The notes beneath the pieces were generated by a model. The model was not told the DNA's origin, did not search any database, and worked only from the letters and a program-made list of their open reading frames with translations. The position numbers and the translations under genes are program-made. A DNA stretch of 39,770 nucleotides from Bacteroidales bacterium (lineage in GTDB: Bacteria; Bacteroidota; Bacteroidia; Bacteroidales; Marinilabiliaceae): positions 1 to 39,770 of the forward strand of contig QKIO01000299.1 in assembly GCA_003251015.1 (NCBI GenBank). The letters run 5' to 3'. Numbering within the stretch: the first letter of the stretch is position 1; every line of letters begins with the position of its first letter. Positions 7,719 through 17,038 of this stretch are shown one piece after another.

Positions 7719-8895
7719 CCTTTATATTTTTATCAGAGCCTTCTGCAGCCTCTTTCTCCAACATATTATTTCGACTCACACTTAATATCGCACCCAACGC
7801 CACACTGGTAAATAGGATAGACGTACCTCCCATACTTATAAAAGGCAATGTTTGACCCGTTACAGGGAAAATACCTACAGCAACACCCATATTAATGAGA
7901 GCTTGAAATATTAACAAGAACGTGAGTCCAACCACCAGCAGCGCAGGAAAGGTTCGAGTACACGCTTTCACAATGACCCCAACTCGAAACACAAAAATGA
8001 GGTACGAAAGAATGATGATTAATGCGCCCCACATCCCAAACTCCTCTACAATAATGGCAAACACAAAATCGCTATAGGGGTGAGGTAAAAAGTATCGTTG
8101 TTGACTATTTCCTGGCCCCTTGCCCCAAATACCCCCTGTTGCAATAGCCATTTGAGAACGTTCGGCTTGGAAATTACCCGCATCATCTTTAGAACTTTCA
8201 TCTTTAGTTGTAAAACGCTCTATACGAGCCTTCCATGTTTTAGCACGATGCAAAAAAGGAACATAAGAAGCTAAGGTAAAGACGATGATTATAAAAATGA
8301 TAGCCATTCCAATGGTGCCAAAAATATATTTCATTGGCATCCGACCTATTATCAGCAAAACCATACTCGCTGCGCCAATAAGTAATGCGGTGGAAAAGTT
8401 TTGGGTAAAAATTAAAATACACACAATACCTACATGAATCATTATAGGCCAAAACGCTTTAGCTGGTGTTTCACCTTCGTTTTGATGGCGAGCTAATACC
8501 TTGGCAATATAAATCATCAAGGCAATTTTGGCCAACTCCGAAGGTTGAAATTGAATGCCTATAAATGGTATTGTCATCCACCGGTTAGCCTGATTAAGGT
8601 TTACACCCGAAAAGAGCGTAATAATCAATAAGCCAATGGAGAAATACAGCAAAACCAACGAAAACTTGGCAAATAACTTATACGATAAATTATGCACCCA
8701 CACCATTAGGCCTAAACCAATAAGCAACATACGACCGTGTTGAAATAGATAATGCGCCGTATCGCCATCGTGATGTTTATAAGCCAAATTACCTGTGGCA
8801 CTATAAACGACCAAACCCGAAAACAACGAGAGCACCACTATTATAGTCCATATAATAGGGTCGCCGTGAATGTATTTCTTAATAGTTTCTTTCAT
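7711..8895 (-). CDS. ftsW: SEDS-family peptidoglycan polymerase FtsW
   Basis: Multi-spanning membrane protein of the SEDS family, which polymerises septal glycan from lipid II with its partner FtsI. It has about ten hydrophobic segments, the family motif NRWMTIPFIGIQFQPSELAK, the large periplasmic loop around residues 200-260 (KTWKARIERFT... GPGNSQQRYFLPHPYSDFVFA), and the C-terminal GQTLPFISMGGTSI. I start at ATG 8895 (394 residues); one codon upstream is only TTG. The presence of ftsI in the same operon supports a septal role over RodA. Confidence 0.96.
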   Translation of the reverse strand: MKETIKKYIHGDPIIWTIIVVLSLFSGLVVYSATGNLAYKHHDGDTAHYLFQHGRMLLIGLGLMVWVHNLSYKLFAKFSLVLLYFSIGLLIITLFSGVNLNQANRWMTIPFIGIQFQPSELAKIALMIYIAKVLARHQNEGETPAKAFWPIMIHVGIVCILIFTQNFSTALLIGAASMVLLIIGRMPMKYIFGTIGMAIIFIIIVFTLASYVPFLHRAKTWKARIERFTTKDESSKDDAGNFQAERSQMAIATGGIWGKGPGNSQQRYFLPHPYSDFVFAIIVEEFGMWGALIIILSYLIFVFRVGVIVKACTRTFPALLVVGLTFLLIFQALINMGVAVGIFPVTGQTLPFISMGGTSILFTSVALGAILSVSRNNMLEKEAAEGSDKNIKDE

Positions 8896-8927
8896 CAATT
8901 AAATAAACCTATAGCGTTTACTCATTA

Positions 8928-10268
8928 TTATAAATTTCTGGCACAAGACTTAAATTGGTCGCCTCGGTCAATGTAATTTTTAAACAAATCAAAACTAGCA
9001 CAAGCCGGTGAGAGCAAAACAACATCGTTTTTTTCAGCCAAGGCATACGCCTTTTGAACAGCGTGAGCCATGGTATTTACCTCGATGATCACAGGCACAC
9101 TACCTTTAAATGCCTGAACCAATTTCGAATTATCAACCCCTAAACAAACCAACACCTTTACCTTAGCCTTCACCAAAGCGCTTAACTCGGAATAATCATT
9201 GCCTTTATCGGTTCCTCCAGCTATCCAAATAACAGGTTTATCCATACACTCAAGCGCGTACCAAGTAGAATTAACATTGGTGGCTTTTGAGTCGTTAATA
9301 AAATCGACACCACGTACCGTTACCACTTTTTCGAGACGATGCGCAGCGCCCACAAAGTTAGACAGAGAGGTGCGTATGGACTTTTTCTTAATTTTTAATA
9401 CTCTTGCAACAATACCGGCAGCCATAGAATTGTATAGGTTATGACGACCTTGAAGCGATAATTCGTGTAGATACACACTCATGGGCTTGTTGTTGAAATT
9501 TATAATTAACTCATCACAAGTGGAGTAAGCTCCAGTTTTGATAATTTCTTTTTGACTAAAAGGAAGTAAGGTGGATGACAAGATATGCTTACGCAAATCA
9601 TTAACTATCATCACATCATCGTGGCAATAAATAAAATAATCGCCGTCTGTTTGATTTTGGCCAATTCTAAATTTACTGGCCACATAATTTTGCATCTTAT
9701 ACTCGTAACGGTCAAGATGGTCGGGTGTGATATTTAGCAACACCGCAATATCTGCCTTAAAAGTATACATACCATCTAACTGAAAACTACTTAACTCAAG
9801 CACAAACCAATCGGGAGTTTTACCTTGAGCTAACAAACGAGCTAGACTAACACCTATATTCCCACCCATTTCTACATTTACACCCGCTTCTTTAAGCAAA
9901 TGATAAACCAGCATAGTGGTGGTGGTTTTGCCATTACTACCTGTGATACAAATCGTTTTGGAGGCATTATAATATCCGGCAAATTCAATTTCTGAAATAA
10001 CCGGAATACCCTTGGATCGAAGTTGTTGAATTAAGGCAACTTTATCTGGAATACCGGGGCTTTTAACCACCTCGTCGGCATTTAGAATAAGGCTATCAGT
10101 ATGGCCGTTTTCCTCCCAAGAAATAGAAGCCTCATCTAACTCCAACTTAAAATTAGGAAGTATCGCCCCTTTATCAGACACAAACACATCCCAACCCTTG
10201 ATTTGAGCTAAGAGAGCAGCACCTACGCCACTTTCACCTGCACCTAAAACAACCAAACGTTTTTTCAT
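8928..10268 (-). CDS. murD: UDP-N-acetylmuramoylalanine--D-glutamate ligase MurD
   Basis: Cytoplasmic Mur ligase adding D-Glu to UDP-MurNAc-L-Ala. It has 446 residues with the N-terminal VVLGAGESGVGAALLA, the ATP-binding GSNGKTT at 110-116, the LELSSFQLDG motif of MurD, NITPDHLDRY, INDSKATN, GGTDKGNDY and the C-terminal LLSPACASFDLF. The start codon follows mraY by 8 bp, and a 32-bp gap separates its end from the ftsW start. Confidence 0.97.
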   Translation of the reverse strand: MKKRLVVLGAGESGVGAALLAQIKGWDVFVSDKGAILPNFKLELDEASISWEENGHTDSLILNADEVVKSPGIPDKVALIQQLRSKGIPVISEIEFAGYYNASKTICITGSNGKTTTTMLVYHLLKEAGVNVEMGGNIGVSLARLLAQGKTPDWFVLELSSFQLDGMYTFKADIAVLLNITPDHLDRYEYKMQNYVASKFRIGQNQTDGDYFIYCHDDVMIVNDLRKHILSSTLLPFSQKEIIKTGAYSTCDELIINFNNKPMSVYLHELSLQGRHNLYNSMAAGIVARVLKIKKKSIRTSLSNFVGAAHRLEKVVTVRGVDFINDSKATNVNSTWYALECMDKPVIWIAGGTDKGNDYSELSALVKAKVKVLVCLGVDNSKLVQAFKGSVPVIIEVNTMAHAVQKAYALAEKNDVVLLSPACASFDLFKNYIDRGDQFKSCARNL

Positions 10269-10276
10269 AATACGCC

Positions 10277-11509
10277 TTATCTGATTTTAAGAGATAAAAT
10301 TGTAATAACAGCTAATATGATTCCGATAATCCAAAAACGAGTCACGATTTTTGATTCGGTATATCCTTTTTTCTGGAAATGATGATGTAATGGCGCCATG
10401 AGAAACACACGACGACCAACGCCAAACCTTTTTTTGGTGTATTTAAACCAACTAACTTGAACCATTACTGATATATTTTCGACCAAGAAAATACCACACA
10501 GAATAGGTATTAATAATTCGATACGTAACAAAATAGCAAAAACCCCTATAATACCACCTAAAGTCAAACTACCCGTATCACCCATAAAAACCTGAGCTGG
10601 AAATGAGTTATACCATAAAAATCCTACTGTAGCTCCAATAAACGCCGCTATAAAAACCACTAATTCCTCTGAATAAGGGATGTACATTATATTCAAGTAA
10701 TCAGCATAAATCACATTACTAGACAAATAAGCAAATACGCCGAGTGTGACCCCCACAATGGCCGAAGTACCCGTGGCTAGGCCATCTAAACCATCTGTAA
10801 TGTTGGCTCCGTTAGACACTGCTGTGATAATAAAGATTACAGCCAATGCAAAAACAATCCACCCCCACTTAGCCGCATTTTCGCCCATAAAAGCAACTAC
10901 CGAAGCATAATTAAATTGGTTGTTTTTAATAAAAGGAATGTTAGTAACCGTAGATTTAACCTCTCTGTAAACTGGCTTTTTGATAATACGTCCACCTGCA
11001 GCCTGCACTTCAACCGTTTGGCCTGGTACTCGTTCGCGAACCACTACATCGTTATTAAAATAAAGCGTTAAAGCCACAATCAGACCTAAGCCCACTTGGC
11101 CAATGATTTTGAAACGACCAGCCAAGCCTTCTTTATCTTTTTTAAAAACCTTAATGTAATCATCAATAAAACCAATCACACCAAGCCATAGGGTGGATAT
11201 AACCATAAGGATGATGTAGATGTTATTTAACTTACTAAATAACAAAACGGGGATTAAGATGGAAAGTATGATAATGACACCTCCCATCGTTGGAGTGCCC
11301 TTTTTCTCGTATTGACCTTCTAATCCCAATTCGCGTACCACCTCACCAATTTGTTGACGCTGCAATAAACCAATGATTTGTTTACCCATTATGGTAGCCA
11401 ACAATAGCGCTGTGATAATCGCCATCCCAGCTCTAAATGTGATGTATTGAAACATCCCAGCGCCAGGTATATTTAAATCGTGTAAATAATCAAACAGATG
11501 ATACAACAT
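10277..11509 (-). CDS. mraY: Phospho-N-acetylmuramoyl-pentapeptide transferase MraY
   Basis: Integral membrane enzyme making lipid I from UDP-MurNAc-pentapeptide and undecaprenyl phosphate. It has 410 residues, about 50 more than E. coli MraY. Key motifs are KKGTPTMGG (69-77), the catalytic DDY at 116-118 with [22 protein letters not shown] at 233-244, and [10 protein letters not shown] near 373. The extra length is a polar insertion at about residues 152-210, between two membrane segments and containing VPGQTVEV and [13 protein letters not shown]; similar insertions are known in other Bacteroidota MraY proteins. It lies 13 bp after murE. Confidence 0.97.
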   Translation of the reverse strand: MLYHLFDYLHDLNIPGAGMFQYITFRAGMAIITALLLATIMGKQIIGLLQRQQIGEVVRELGLEGQYEKKGTPTMGGVIIILSILIPVLLFSKLNNIYIILMVISTLWLGVIGFIDDYIKVFKKDKEGLAGRFKIIGQVGLGLIVALTLYFNNDVVVRERVPGQTVEVQAAGGRIIKKPVYREVKSTVTNIPFIKNNQFNYASVVAFMGENAAKWGWIVFALAVIFIITAVSNGANITDGLDGLATGTSAIVGVTLGVFAYLSSNVIYADYLNIMYIPYSEELVVFIAAFIGATVGFLWYNSFPAQVFMGDTGSLTLGGIIGVFAILLRIELLIPILCGIFLVENISVMVQVSWFKYTKKRFGVGRRVFLMAPLHHHFQKKGYTESKIVTRFWIIGIILAVITILSLKIR

Positions 11510-11522
11510 GGTCTATCTTATT

Positions 11523-12983
11523 TTATAATTCAGTTTCAAATAGTTCTCTTACAATTTCACGGTCATCAAAATGATGCTTTATGCCTTTGATTTCCTGATA
11601 AGTCTCGTGCCCCTTGCCAGCAATTAAGATAATATCTCCAGGTTGAGACATCATGCAAGCCGCACGAATCGCCTCACGTCGATTCACAATGGTTAATACT
11701 TTCATTTTCTCGCCCACTGGCACCCCACCCATCATTTGATCTAAAATAATCTCTGGCTCTTCACTACGTGGATTATCAGAAGTAAGTATCACCTTTGAGC
11801 TACCCAACACAGCTTCCTTGGCCATCACTGGGCGTTTAGTTGCATCACGGTCGCCACCAGCGCCCACCACAGTAATGAGTTGCTGATTGGCTTGACGCAC
11901 TTCATTAATGGTTTCTATCACATTTTTAAGCGCATCAGGCGTATGTGCATAATCAACAATAGCGGTTCGTCCCATCTTAGAACGTATGGTTTCAAAACGA
12001 CCATTCACAGGCTTTAGCTGACTAAGAGCTATGGCAATTTCTTCTTTCTTAAAACCTAATAAAACAGCAGAACCATAGACAGCCATAAGATTTTGAGCAT
12101 TGAAATCACCCACAAACTGAGTCCATATTTCTTGCCCTTCAATTTCGAGTTGCATACCTTCAAACAAACTCTCGATAATACGACACTTAAAGTCGGCCAT
12201 TGAGCGTAACGAATAGGTATGTTTTGATGATTTAGAATTCTGAACCATCACCATCCCATTTTTATCATCGCCATTAACGAGCGAAAAAGCAGACTTATCT
12301 AAACCATCAAAAAATGATTTTTTCGCTTCTAAATACGCTTTAAAAGTAAGGTGATAATCGAGATGATCGTGGGTGATATTGGTAAACAGAGCGCCAGTAA
12401 ATTTTAAACCCGCGATACGATGCTGCGCTAAGGCATGTGAACTAACCTCCATAAAGCAAAAGTCGCAACCTTCCTCAACCATTTGATGCATGTATTTATT
12501 TAAGGTAACTGCATCAGGCGTAGTATGTGTGGCCGCTAACTCTGTAGTGCCAATATAATTAGTCACCGTTGAAAACAAACCCGCTTTAAACCCCATTAAT
12601 TGCACCAAGTGATACAATAACGTGGCAGTGGTCGTTTTGCCATTGGTGCCAGTAACACCAACAAGCTTTAGTTTCTGAGAAGGAAAATCATAATAAGCAG
12701 AAGCCATTTGGCCTAGACATTCTGAAGAATTGGGTACCTGTATCACGATTGCATCAGAAGGAACGTCTGTTGGCAACTTTTCACAAACCACAACTCTACA
12801 CCCAGCTTCAAACACTTGAGGTATAAACCGATGTCCATCTACAGCAGTACCTTCCATGGCCACAAATAACTTCCCACTGGCAGCCTTACGTGAATCGAAA
12901 ATGATTTCATCCACAATTGGGTTACCACCACCAAGCTGTTGGGCGATTTTGACTTGAGTTATTAATTCATTTAACTTTTTCAT
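11523..12983 (-). CDS. murE: UDP-MurNAc-tripeptide synthetase MurE (meso-DAP type)
   Basis: Cytoplasmic Mur ligase adding the third stem residue. It has 486 residues with FDSRKAASGKLFVA near the N-terminus, the ATP-binding GTNGKTT at 112-118, the substrate motif TTPDAVTLNKYM, NITHDHLDYH, and DNPRSEEPE at 403-411. DNPR is the signature of meso-diaminopimelate-adding enzymes, so the stem peptide is predicted to be DAP-type. Its ATG is 1 bp from the ftsI stop. murF, the next enzyme in the pathway, is not in this cluster. Confidence 0.97.
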   Translation of the reverse strand: MKKLNELITQVKIAQQLGGGNPIVDEIIFDSRKAASGKLFVAMEGTAVDGHRFIPQVFEAGCRVVVCEKLPTDVPSDAIVIQVPNSSECLGQMASAYYDFPSQKLKLVGVTGTNGKTTTATLLYHLVQLMGFKAGLFSTVTNYIGTTELAATHTTPDAVTLNKYMHQMVEEGCDFCFMEVSSHALAQHRIAGLKFTGALFTNITHDHLDYHLTFKAYLEAKKSFFDGLDKSAFSLVNGDDKNGMVMVQNSKSSKHTYSLRSMADFKCRIIESLFEGMQLEIEGQEIWTQFVGDFNAQNLMAVYGSAVLLGFKKEEIAIALSQLKPVNGRFETIRSKMGRTAIVDYAHTPDALKNVIETINEVRQANQQLITVVGAGGDRDATKRPVMAKEAVLGSSKVILTSDNPRSEEPEIILDQMMGGVPVGEKMKVLTIVNRREAIRAACMMSQPGDIILIAGKGHETYQEIKGIKHHFDDREIVRELFETEL

Positions 12984-12984
12984 A

Positions 12985-15102
12985 TTATCCCATTCTCAAA
13001 TATATGGTTGCTCCTTTTGAATAGGCTTGACCTACTCCCAACGATTGATTTTTTACGGTTCCATAGCCTTGCACAACAACCCTTAAACCCATGTTTTCGA
13101 GAATAAAAACCGCATCCTTAGCCCCCATACCTTTAACATTAGGCACAATTCCTTTTTGGTAGAAGTTACTTTTAAACTTTATCTTATCTGGCTTGGCAAG
13201 CGATGACACCCACTCGGCTTTCATATCCTCGTCTTCATCATCCATATCCACATCAATTTCATCCAACACGGTTAACACATCCTCCTTTTTACCTCCTTTT
13301 GTAGATGGATAATTTTTGGCATAGTCTACTTTTATTGTTTTGATGATATCAGGCAACTCGTAGTTTAAGGCATACACCTTATCTGCTATTTCGCGAAACA
13401 CATTTCCTGATAACACATTAGCATAATACACATTATTGGTAGGTGCATTAACCACCACAATACAACTATACATAGGCTTATCAGCTGGAAAATAACCCAC
13501 AAACGACGCTTGATAAGAAACACCCCCTTCACCTTTGTAACCACCAGCGCCTTTAGCCACCTGTGCGGTGCCCGTTTTACCAGCAATTTTATATCTCGTA
13601 TTTTTTATATTGGTGGCAGTACCTTCCTCAACCACCCCCACCAACATTTCATGCACCTTCTCAATAGTGCTACTCGAACAAATAGAAGAGTTTATAACCT
13701 CAGGTCTAATGCGTTTTTTGATGGAACCGTGATGCGAAATAGCACTTACAAACATCGGTTTCACCATCTCGCCACCGTTTGCAACAGCATTGTAGAAAGT
13801 TAAAACTTGAAGTGGCGTTTGTTTTACCTCGTAACCAATAGACATCCATGGCAGAGAGACTCCAGACCATGTAGGATCATCTGGATATTTAATCATTGGA
13901 ACACCCTCTCCTCGAATCTGTAGGCCTAAGGTTGAATTTAAGCCCATGGCACATATACCATCCACAAATTCTTTTGGATCATCTTTATATGCATCGGTGA
14001 TTAGTTTAGAGATACCTACGTTGCTTGATTTCTCAAAAATCTCTTTTACAGTAAGCGTACCATATCCCCCTTCGTGACTATCACGCATGGTTCTATCGTA
14101 GAACTTTAAAGTCCCATCACCAGTATTTACCTTATCTTTTAAGTCAAACTTGTTATCCTCCAAACCAACAATTAACGACGCTAACTTAAACGTTGATCCA
14201 GGCTCCGTAGCCTCACCCACCGCATAATTATAATCTTCAATGTAAATACCTGAAGACGTACGACCAAGATTAGCAATGGCTTTAATGGCACCTGTCGACA
14301 CCTCCATGAGTACGGCACAACCGTGACCTGCATTATGAGCTTGTAACTGACGCATTAAGGCATCTTCCGCCACATCTTGCAAATCTACATCTATGGTGGT
14401 GATTAAATCATCCCCATCAATGGGTTCAACCTCCTCTTCTTCCAGCCAAGTACCGCTAACTCGCATTTTTTTGCTTACCCCATTTACACCTTTCAACTCG
14501 GTGTCAAAGGCTAACTCTAACCCAAAACGCCCACCCAAATCTTTTTCAACGTATAAACTACCAACAGTACGGGATGCCAACGAACCAAACGGAAGACGGC
14601 GTTGGTCATATTTCTTTTCGATAAAACCACCCTTATTGGTACCTAAACGAAATAAAGGAAATGTTTTAACGCGTTTTAATTGTGTGAAATTAATACGACG
14701 TGAATTAACCATGTAATAACGATTACCATCGGCGCGTGCTCGCTTTATTTCGTCGCGATAAGTAGCTCCCGACTTATCACCAAAAAGCTTTGATAGGCAA
14801 TAAGCTAAACTATCGATATTGGAGTTAAACAATTCACGTGTTAATCCTGCTGCCCGCGTATCCATATAGATGCGATAACTAGGCACAGAACATGCTAGTG
14901 TACTGCCATCTGCAGCGTAAATATTTCCTCTATTGGCGTCTATAGGACGAATTTCGCCACTATGCTTTACCTCTTTCTCTTTCCACTCCGAACCTTGAAT
15001 GATTTGCAGCACAGCTATTTTAGCCACAATTGCAAACGCAATTACAACCACTAGAAAATAAAAAATTCCAAACCTAAAAATGATATCCTTCTTAACCTGC
15101 AT
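12985..15102 (-). CDS. ftsI: Septal transpeptidase FtsI (PBP3-like) with C-terminal PASTA domain
   Basis: Class B penicillin-binding protein that cross-links septal peptidoglycan in partnership with FtsW. It has 705 residues: one membrane anchor (about 10-33), a dimerisation/pedestal region (RGNIYAADGSTLA at 58-70), and a transpeptidase domain with the nucleophile motif S303-TFK306, SSN at 359-361 and KTG at 509-511. A very acidic linker (about 605-632, VDMDDEDEDM) precedes one PASTA domain (about 648-705, VPNVKGMGAKDAVFILENMG). PASTA tails on FtsI are common in Bacteroidota but absent from E. coli FtsI. It is 6 bp after the ftsL-like gene. Confidence 0.96.
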   Translation of the reverse strand: MQVKKDIIFRFGIFYFLVVVIAFAIVAKIAVLQIIQGSEWKEKEVKHSGEIRPIDANRGNIYAADGSTLACSVPSYRIYMDTRAAGLTRELFNSNIDSLAYCLSKLFGDKSGATYRDEIKRARADGNRYYMVNSRRINFTQLKRVKTFPLFRLGTNKGGFIEKKYDQRRLPFGSLASRTVGSLYVEKDLGGRFGLELAFDTELKGVNGVSKKMRVSGTWLEEEEVEPIDGDDLITTIDVDLQDVAEDALMRQLQAHNAGHGCAVLMEVSTGAIKAIANLGRTSSGIYIEDYNYAVGEATEPGSTFKLASLIVGLEDNKFDLKDKVNTGDGTLKFYDRTMRDSHEGGYGTLTVKEIFEKSSNVGISKLITDAYKDDPKEFVDGICAMGLNSTLGLQIRGEGVPMIKYPDDPTWSGVSLPWMSIGYEVKQTPLQVLTFYNAVANGGEMVKPMFVSAISHHGSIKKRIRPEVINSSICSSSTIEKVHEMLVGVVEEGTATNIKNTRYKIAGKTGTAQVAKGAGGYKGEGGVSYQASFVGYFPADKPMYSCIVVVNAPTNNVYYANVLSGNVFREIADKVYALNYELPDIIKTIKVDYAKNYPSTKGGKKEDVLTVLDEIDVDMDDEDEDMKAEWVSSLAKPDKIKFKSNFYQKGIVPNVKGMGAKDAVFILENMGLRVVVQGYGTVKNQSLGVGQAYSKGATIYLRMG

Positions 15103-15108
15103 GAAGAA

Positions 15109-15477
15109 TTAGTTTTTAACTTTCAAGATGCGAGGAGGTTCTGTCATTTCCTCCAAAATTATATTTGACGCACGAATACGCTTACTGACTTCACTTTGTT
15201 TACTCATAAACATCAACTCCGACGAAACGGTAATCGACTCATACCTAAGCTCCTTAACCTCTTTATTTAATTTATCTATTTGACGCATTAATTTTTCTAC
15301 GCGGTAATGATTGCCGATATAAACGAAACCTAGAAAAGCAATAAACACAATAAAAGGCAGCTGACCAGAAAGAGATGAGCGCGTCAAAATACGCCCATTC
15401 AGCAGGTCACGAAGTGAGAAATCTTTAAAATCCTCCTTCGATTGGATGAAATCTTTTAGCTTCTTCTTACCTAACAT
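15109..15477 (-). CDS. ftsL: FtsL-like small membrane divisome protein
   Basis: 122-residue bitopic protein: a charged cytoplasmic N-terminus (about 1-38), one membrane segment (about 39-55, QLPFIVFIAFLGFVYIG), then a periplasmic coiled coil (VEKLMRQIDKLNKEVKELRY). This is the architecture of FtsL, which with a partner activates FtsWI. Sequence similarity to proteobacterial FtsL is not obvious; the call rests on topology, size and position between rsmH and ftsI. It overlaps the end of rsmH by 7 bp. The cytoplasmic tail is long for the family but typical of Bacteroidota members. Confidence 0.85.
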   Translation of the reverse strand: MLGKKKLKDFIQSKEDFKDFSLRDLLNGRILTRSSLSGQLPFIVFIAFLGFVYIGNHYRVEKLMRQIDKLNKEVKELRYESITVSSELMFMSKQSEVSKRIRASNIILEEMTEPPRILKVKN

Positions 15478-16379
15478 ATCCGTTCTGCAATTCTCATTTT
15501 GGCACTTCGCGAACGCGTATTGATTACCAATTCTTCGTCCGTTGGCACAATTACTTTTCGATGTATAGCATTAAATGGCACATTGCTACGCCCATATATA
15601 TCGGTATCAACCTGCGAAAGATTACAATCGCCAGTTTTAATAAAGTTCTTCACTAATCTATCTTCCAAACTATGGTACGATATCACCACTAAACGCCCAC
15701 CCACCTTTAACACTTGAGAAGATTGCATAAGCACCGATTTAAGCACCTCAATTTCTTGATTCACTTCAATACGCAGTGCTTGAAATGCCTGTGCTAAAAA
15801 CTTATTCATTTCTTTTTTAGGCCCAATATTTTCAGCTAACAAACGTAGATCTGTGGTGGTCCTGAAAGGTTTATTCTGACGAGCACTTATGATAATGGAA
15901 GCCAATTTACCTGCTTGCTTAATTTCTCCATAGGTGGAAAAAAGAGTCTTCAACTCGTCTTGAGTATACGTATTTAAAACCTCCGCAGCATCTTTTTTAA
16001 GACCTTGACTCATGCGCATATCTAAAGGCGCATCAAAGCGAAATGAAAAACCACGTTCTGGCACATCAAAATGGTGCGATGAAACACCTAGATCGCCTAA
16101 TACCCCATCAACCTGCTCAATACCTGCATACTTAAGGAAACGTTGCATATACCTAAAATTATGACGAACAAAAATCAAACGCTCATCATCCGGACGGTTT
16201 AAATAGGCATCGTCATCCTGATCAAAAACAACCAAACGGCCTTTATCCAACTGCTGTAAGATGGCTTTACTATGCCCCCCTCCCCCAAAGGTTAAATCCA
16301 CATACACACCATTGGGATTAATATTCAATCCTTCAATCGACTCCTTCAAAAGCACCGGTATGTGATATTCCTGTTCCAT
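15471..16379 (-). CDS. rsmH: 16S rRNA (cytosine(1402)-N(4))-methyltransferase RsmH
   Basis: SAM-dependent methyltransferase (formerly MraW) acting on C1402 of 16S rRNA in the small-subunit P site. It has 302 residues with HIPVLLKESIEGL at the start, the SAM-binding loop DLTFGGGGHSKAIL, GVLGDLGVSSHHFD, and PLDMRMSQ, plus VISYHSLEDRLVKNF and the C-terminal RSRSAKMRIAER. It occupies the canonical second position of the dcw cluster, 9 bp after mraZ. Confidence 0.97.
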   Translation of the reverse strand: MEQEYHIPVLLKESIEGLNINPNGVYVDLTFGGGGHSKAILQQLDKGRLVVFDQDDDAYLNRPDDERLIFVRHNFRYMQRFLKYAGIEQVDGVLGDLGVSSHHFDVPERGFSFRFDAPLDMRMSQGLKKDAAEVLNTYTQDELKTLFSTYGEIKQAGKLASIIISARQNKPFRTTTDLRLLAENIGPKKEMNKFLAQAFQALRIEVNQEIEVLKSVLMQSSQVLKVGGRLVVISYHSLEDRLVKNFIKTGDCNLSQVDTDIYGRSNVPFNAIHRKVIVPTDEELVINTRSRSAKMRIAERIC

Positions 16380-16388
16380 AATATAGTT

Positions 16389-16856
16389 TTAATCCGCTTT
16401 ATTAATTGAAGCACTTCCTAACAATTCTTCTGCTAAGTCAGCCACTTCATTTGGGTCCATTTCAATAGCTTCCAACTTCTGCTTATCCCAGAATTCGATG
16501 GTACTACCCACGCCCAACAACATAACATCACCTTCAACGCCTATTAAATCCAACAAACGTTTTGGTATTAGAAATCGACCATTAGCATCTAGCGACACCT
16601 CAGCCGTGGAGCGATACAACGCACGCTTAAGGCGTTTATCTTTCTGCTTGAAACTATTTAATTGACTCTCGAGCACCTCCACCTCTTTCTGCCATTCGCT
16701 CTGTGGTATTAAATCAAGACAATCATCAAACAACGATTTGCGCACAACAAAACCGTCCTGACCAGCTGCTCCCATCATTTTCTTGAAGTGAGCTGGCAGT
16801 ACAATTCGCCCCTTTGCATCGGGCTTGCACACAAAATCGCCTATAAATGTGATCAT
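16389..16856 (-). CDS. mraZ: Transcriptional regulator MraZ
   Basis: AbrB-like DNA-binding protein that oligomerises into rings and controls the dcw operon. I start at ATG 16856 (155 residues, MITFIGDFVCKPDAKGRIVL); the same frame continues upstream to 16970, but that extension would run through the predicted promoter and operator repeats and has no family counterpart. Two MraZ repeats are visible, each with the DxKGR/DxNGR motif: DAKGRIVLPAHFK near residue 13 and DANGRFLIPKRLL near residue 92. It is the first gene of the operon. Confidence 0.96.
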   Translation of the reverse strand: MITFIGDFVCKPDAKGRIVLPAHFKKMMGAAGQDGFVVRKSLFDDCLDLIPQSEWQKEVEVLESQLNSFKQKDKRLKRALYRSTAEVSLDANGRFLIPKRLLDLIGVEGDVMLLGVGSTIEFWDKQKLEAIEMDPNEVADLAEELLGSASINKAD

Positions 16857-16878
16857 TACATATCTTAAAATACTGCCG

Positions 16879-16886
16879 TAAAAGTA
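16879..16886 (-). promoter_or_regulatory. Predicted dcw promoter (-7 element)
   Basis: On the minus strand TACTTTTA matches the Bacteroidota -7 consensus TAnnTTTG at seven of eight positions. A TTG lies 20 bp upstream, inside the MraZ repeats, in the place expected for the -33 element. The start point would fall near 16873, giving a leader of roughly 17 nt before the mraZ ATG. Confidence 0.5.
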
Positions 16887-16896
16887 GATAAAAATA

Positions 16897-16926
16897 AAAC
16901 CACTTCCAACCACTTCCAACCACTTT
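16897..16926 (-). promoter_or_regulatory. Putative MraZ operator: three 10-bp direct repeats
   Basis: On the minus strand three consecutive 10-bp units read AAAGTGGTTG, GAAGTGGTTG and GAAGTGGTTT. MraZ proteins studied in E. coli and Mycoplasma bind short G-rich direct repeats at 10-bp spacing just upstream of mraZ; the Mycoplasma sites, as I recall, contain AAAGTG(G/T). Position, spacing and sequence all fit autoregulation. The repeats cover the predicted -33 region. Confidence 0.75.
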
Positions 16927-17038
16927 AACTCACCTGTTGAAAACTTTTGCCATCTCAAACAATTTTGCAATGAGTTTTAACTAAAAATGGCAATCTTTGC
17001 AATCAACAAGTAAATAAAGTATTGTTAATAAAGCAGTG

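Noticed and set aside
16857-16970. N-terminal extension of mraZ
   Set aside because: The extra 38 codons cover the operator repeats and promoter, and MITFIGDF is the usual MraZ start.
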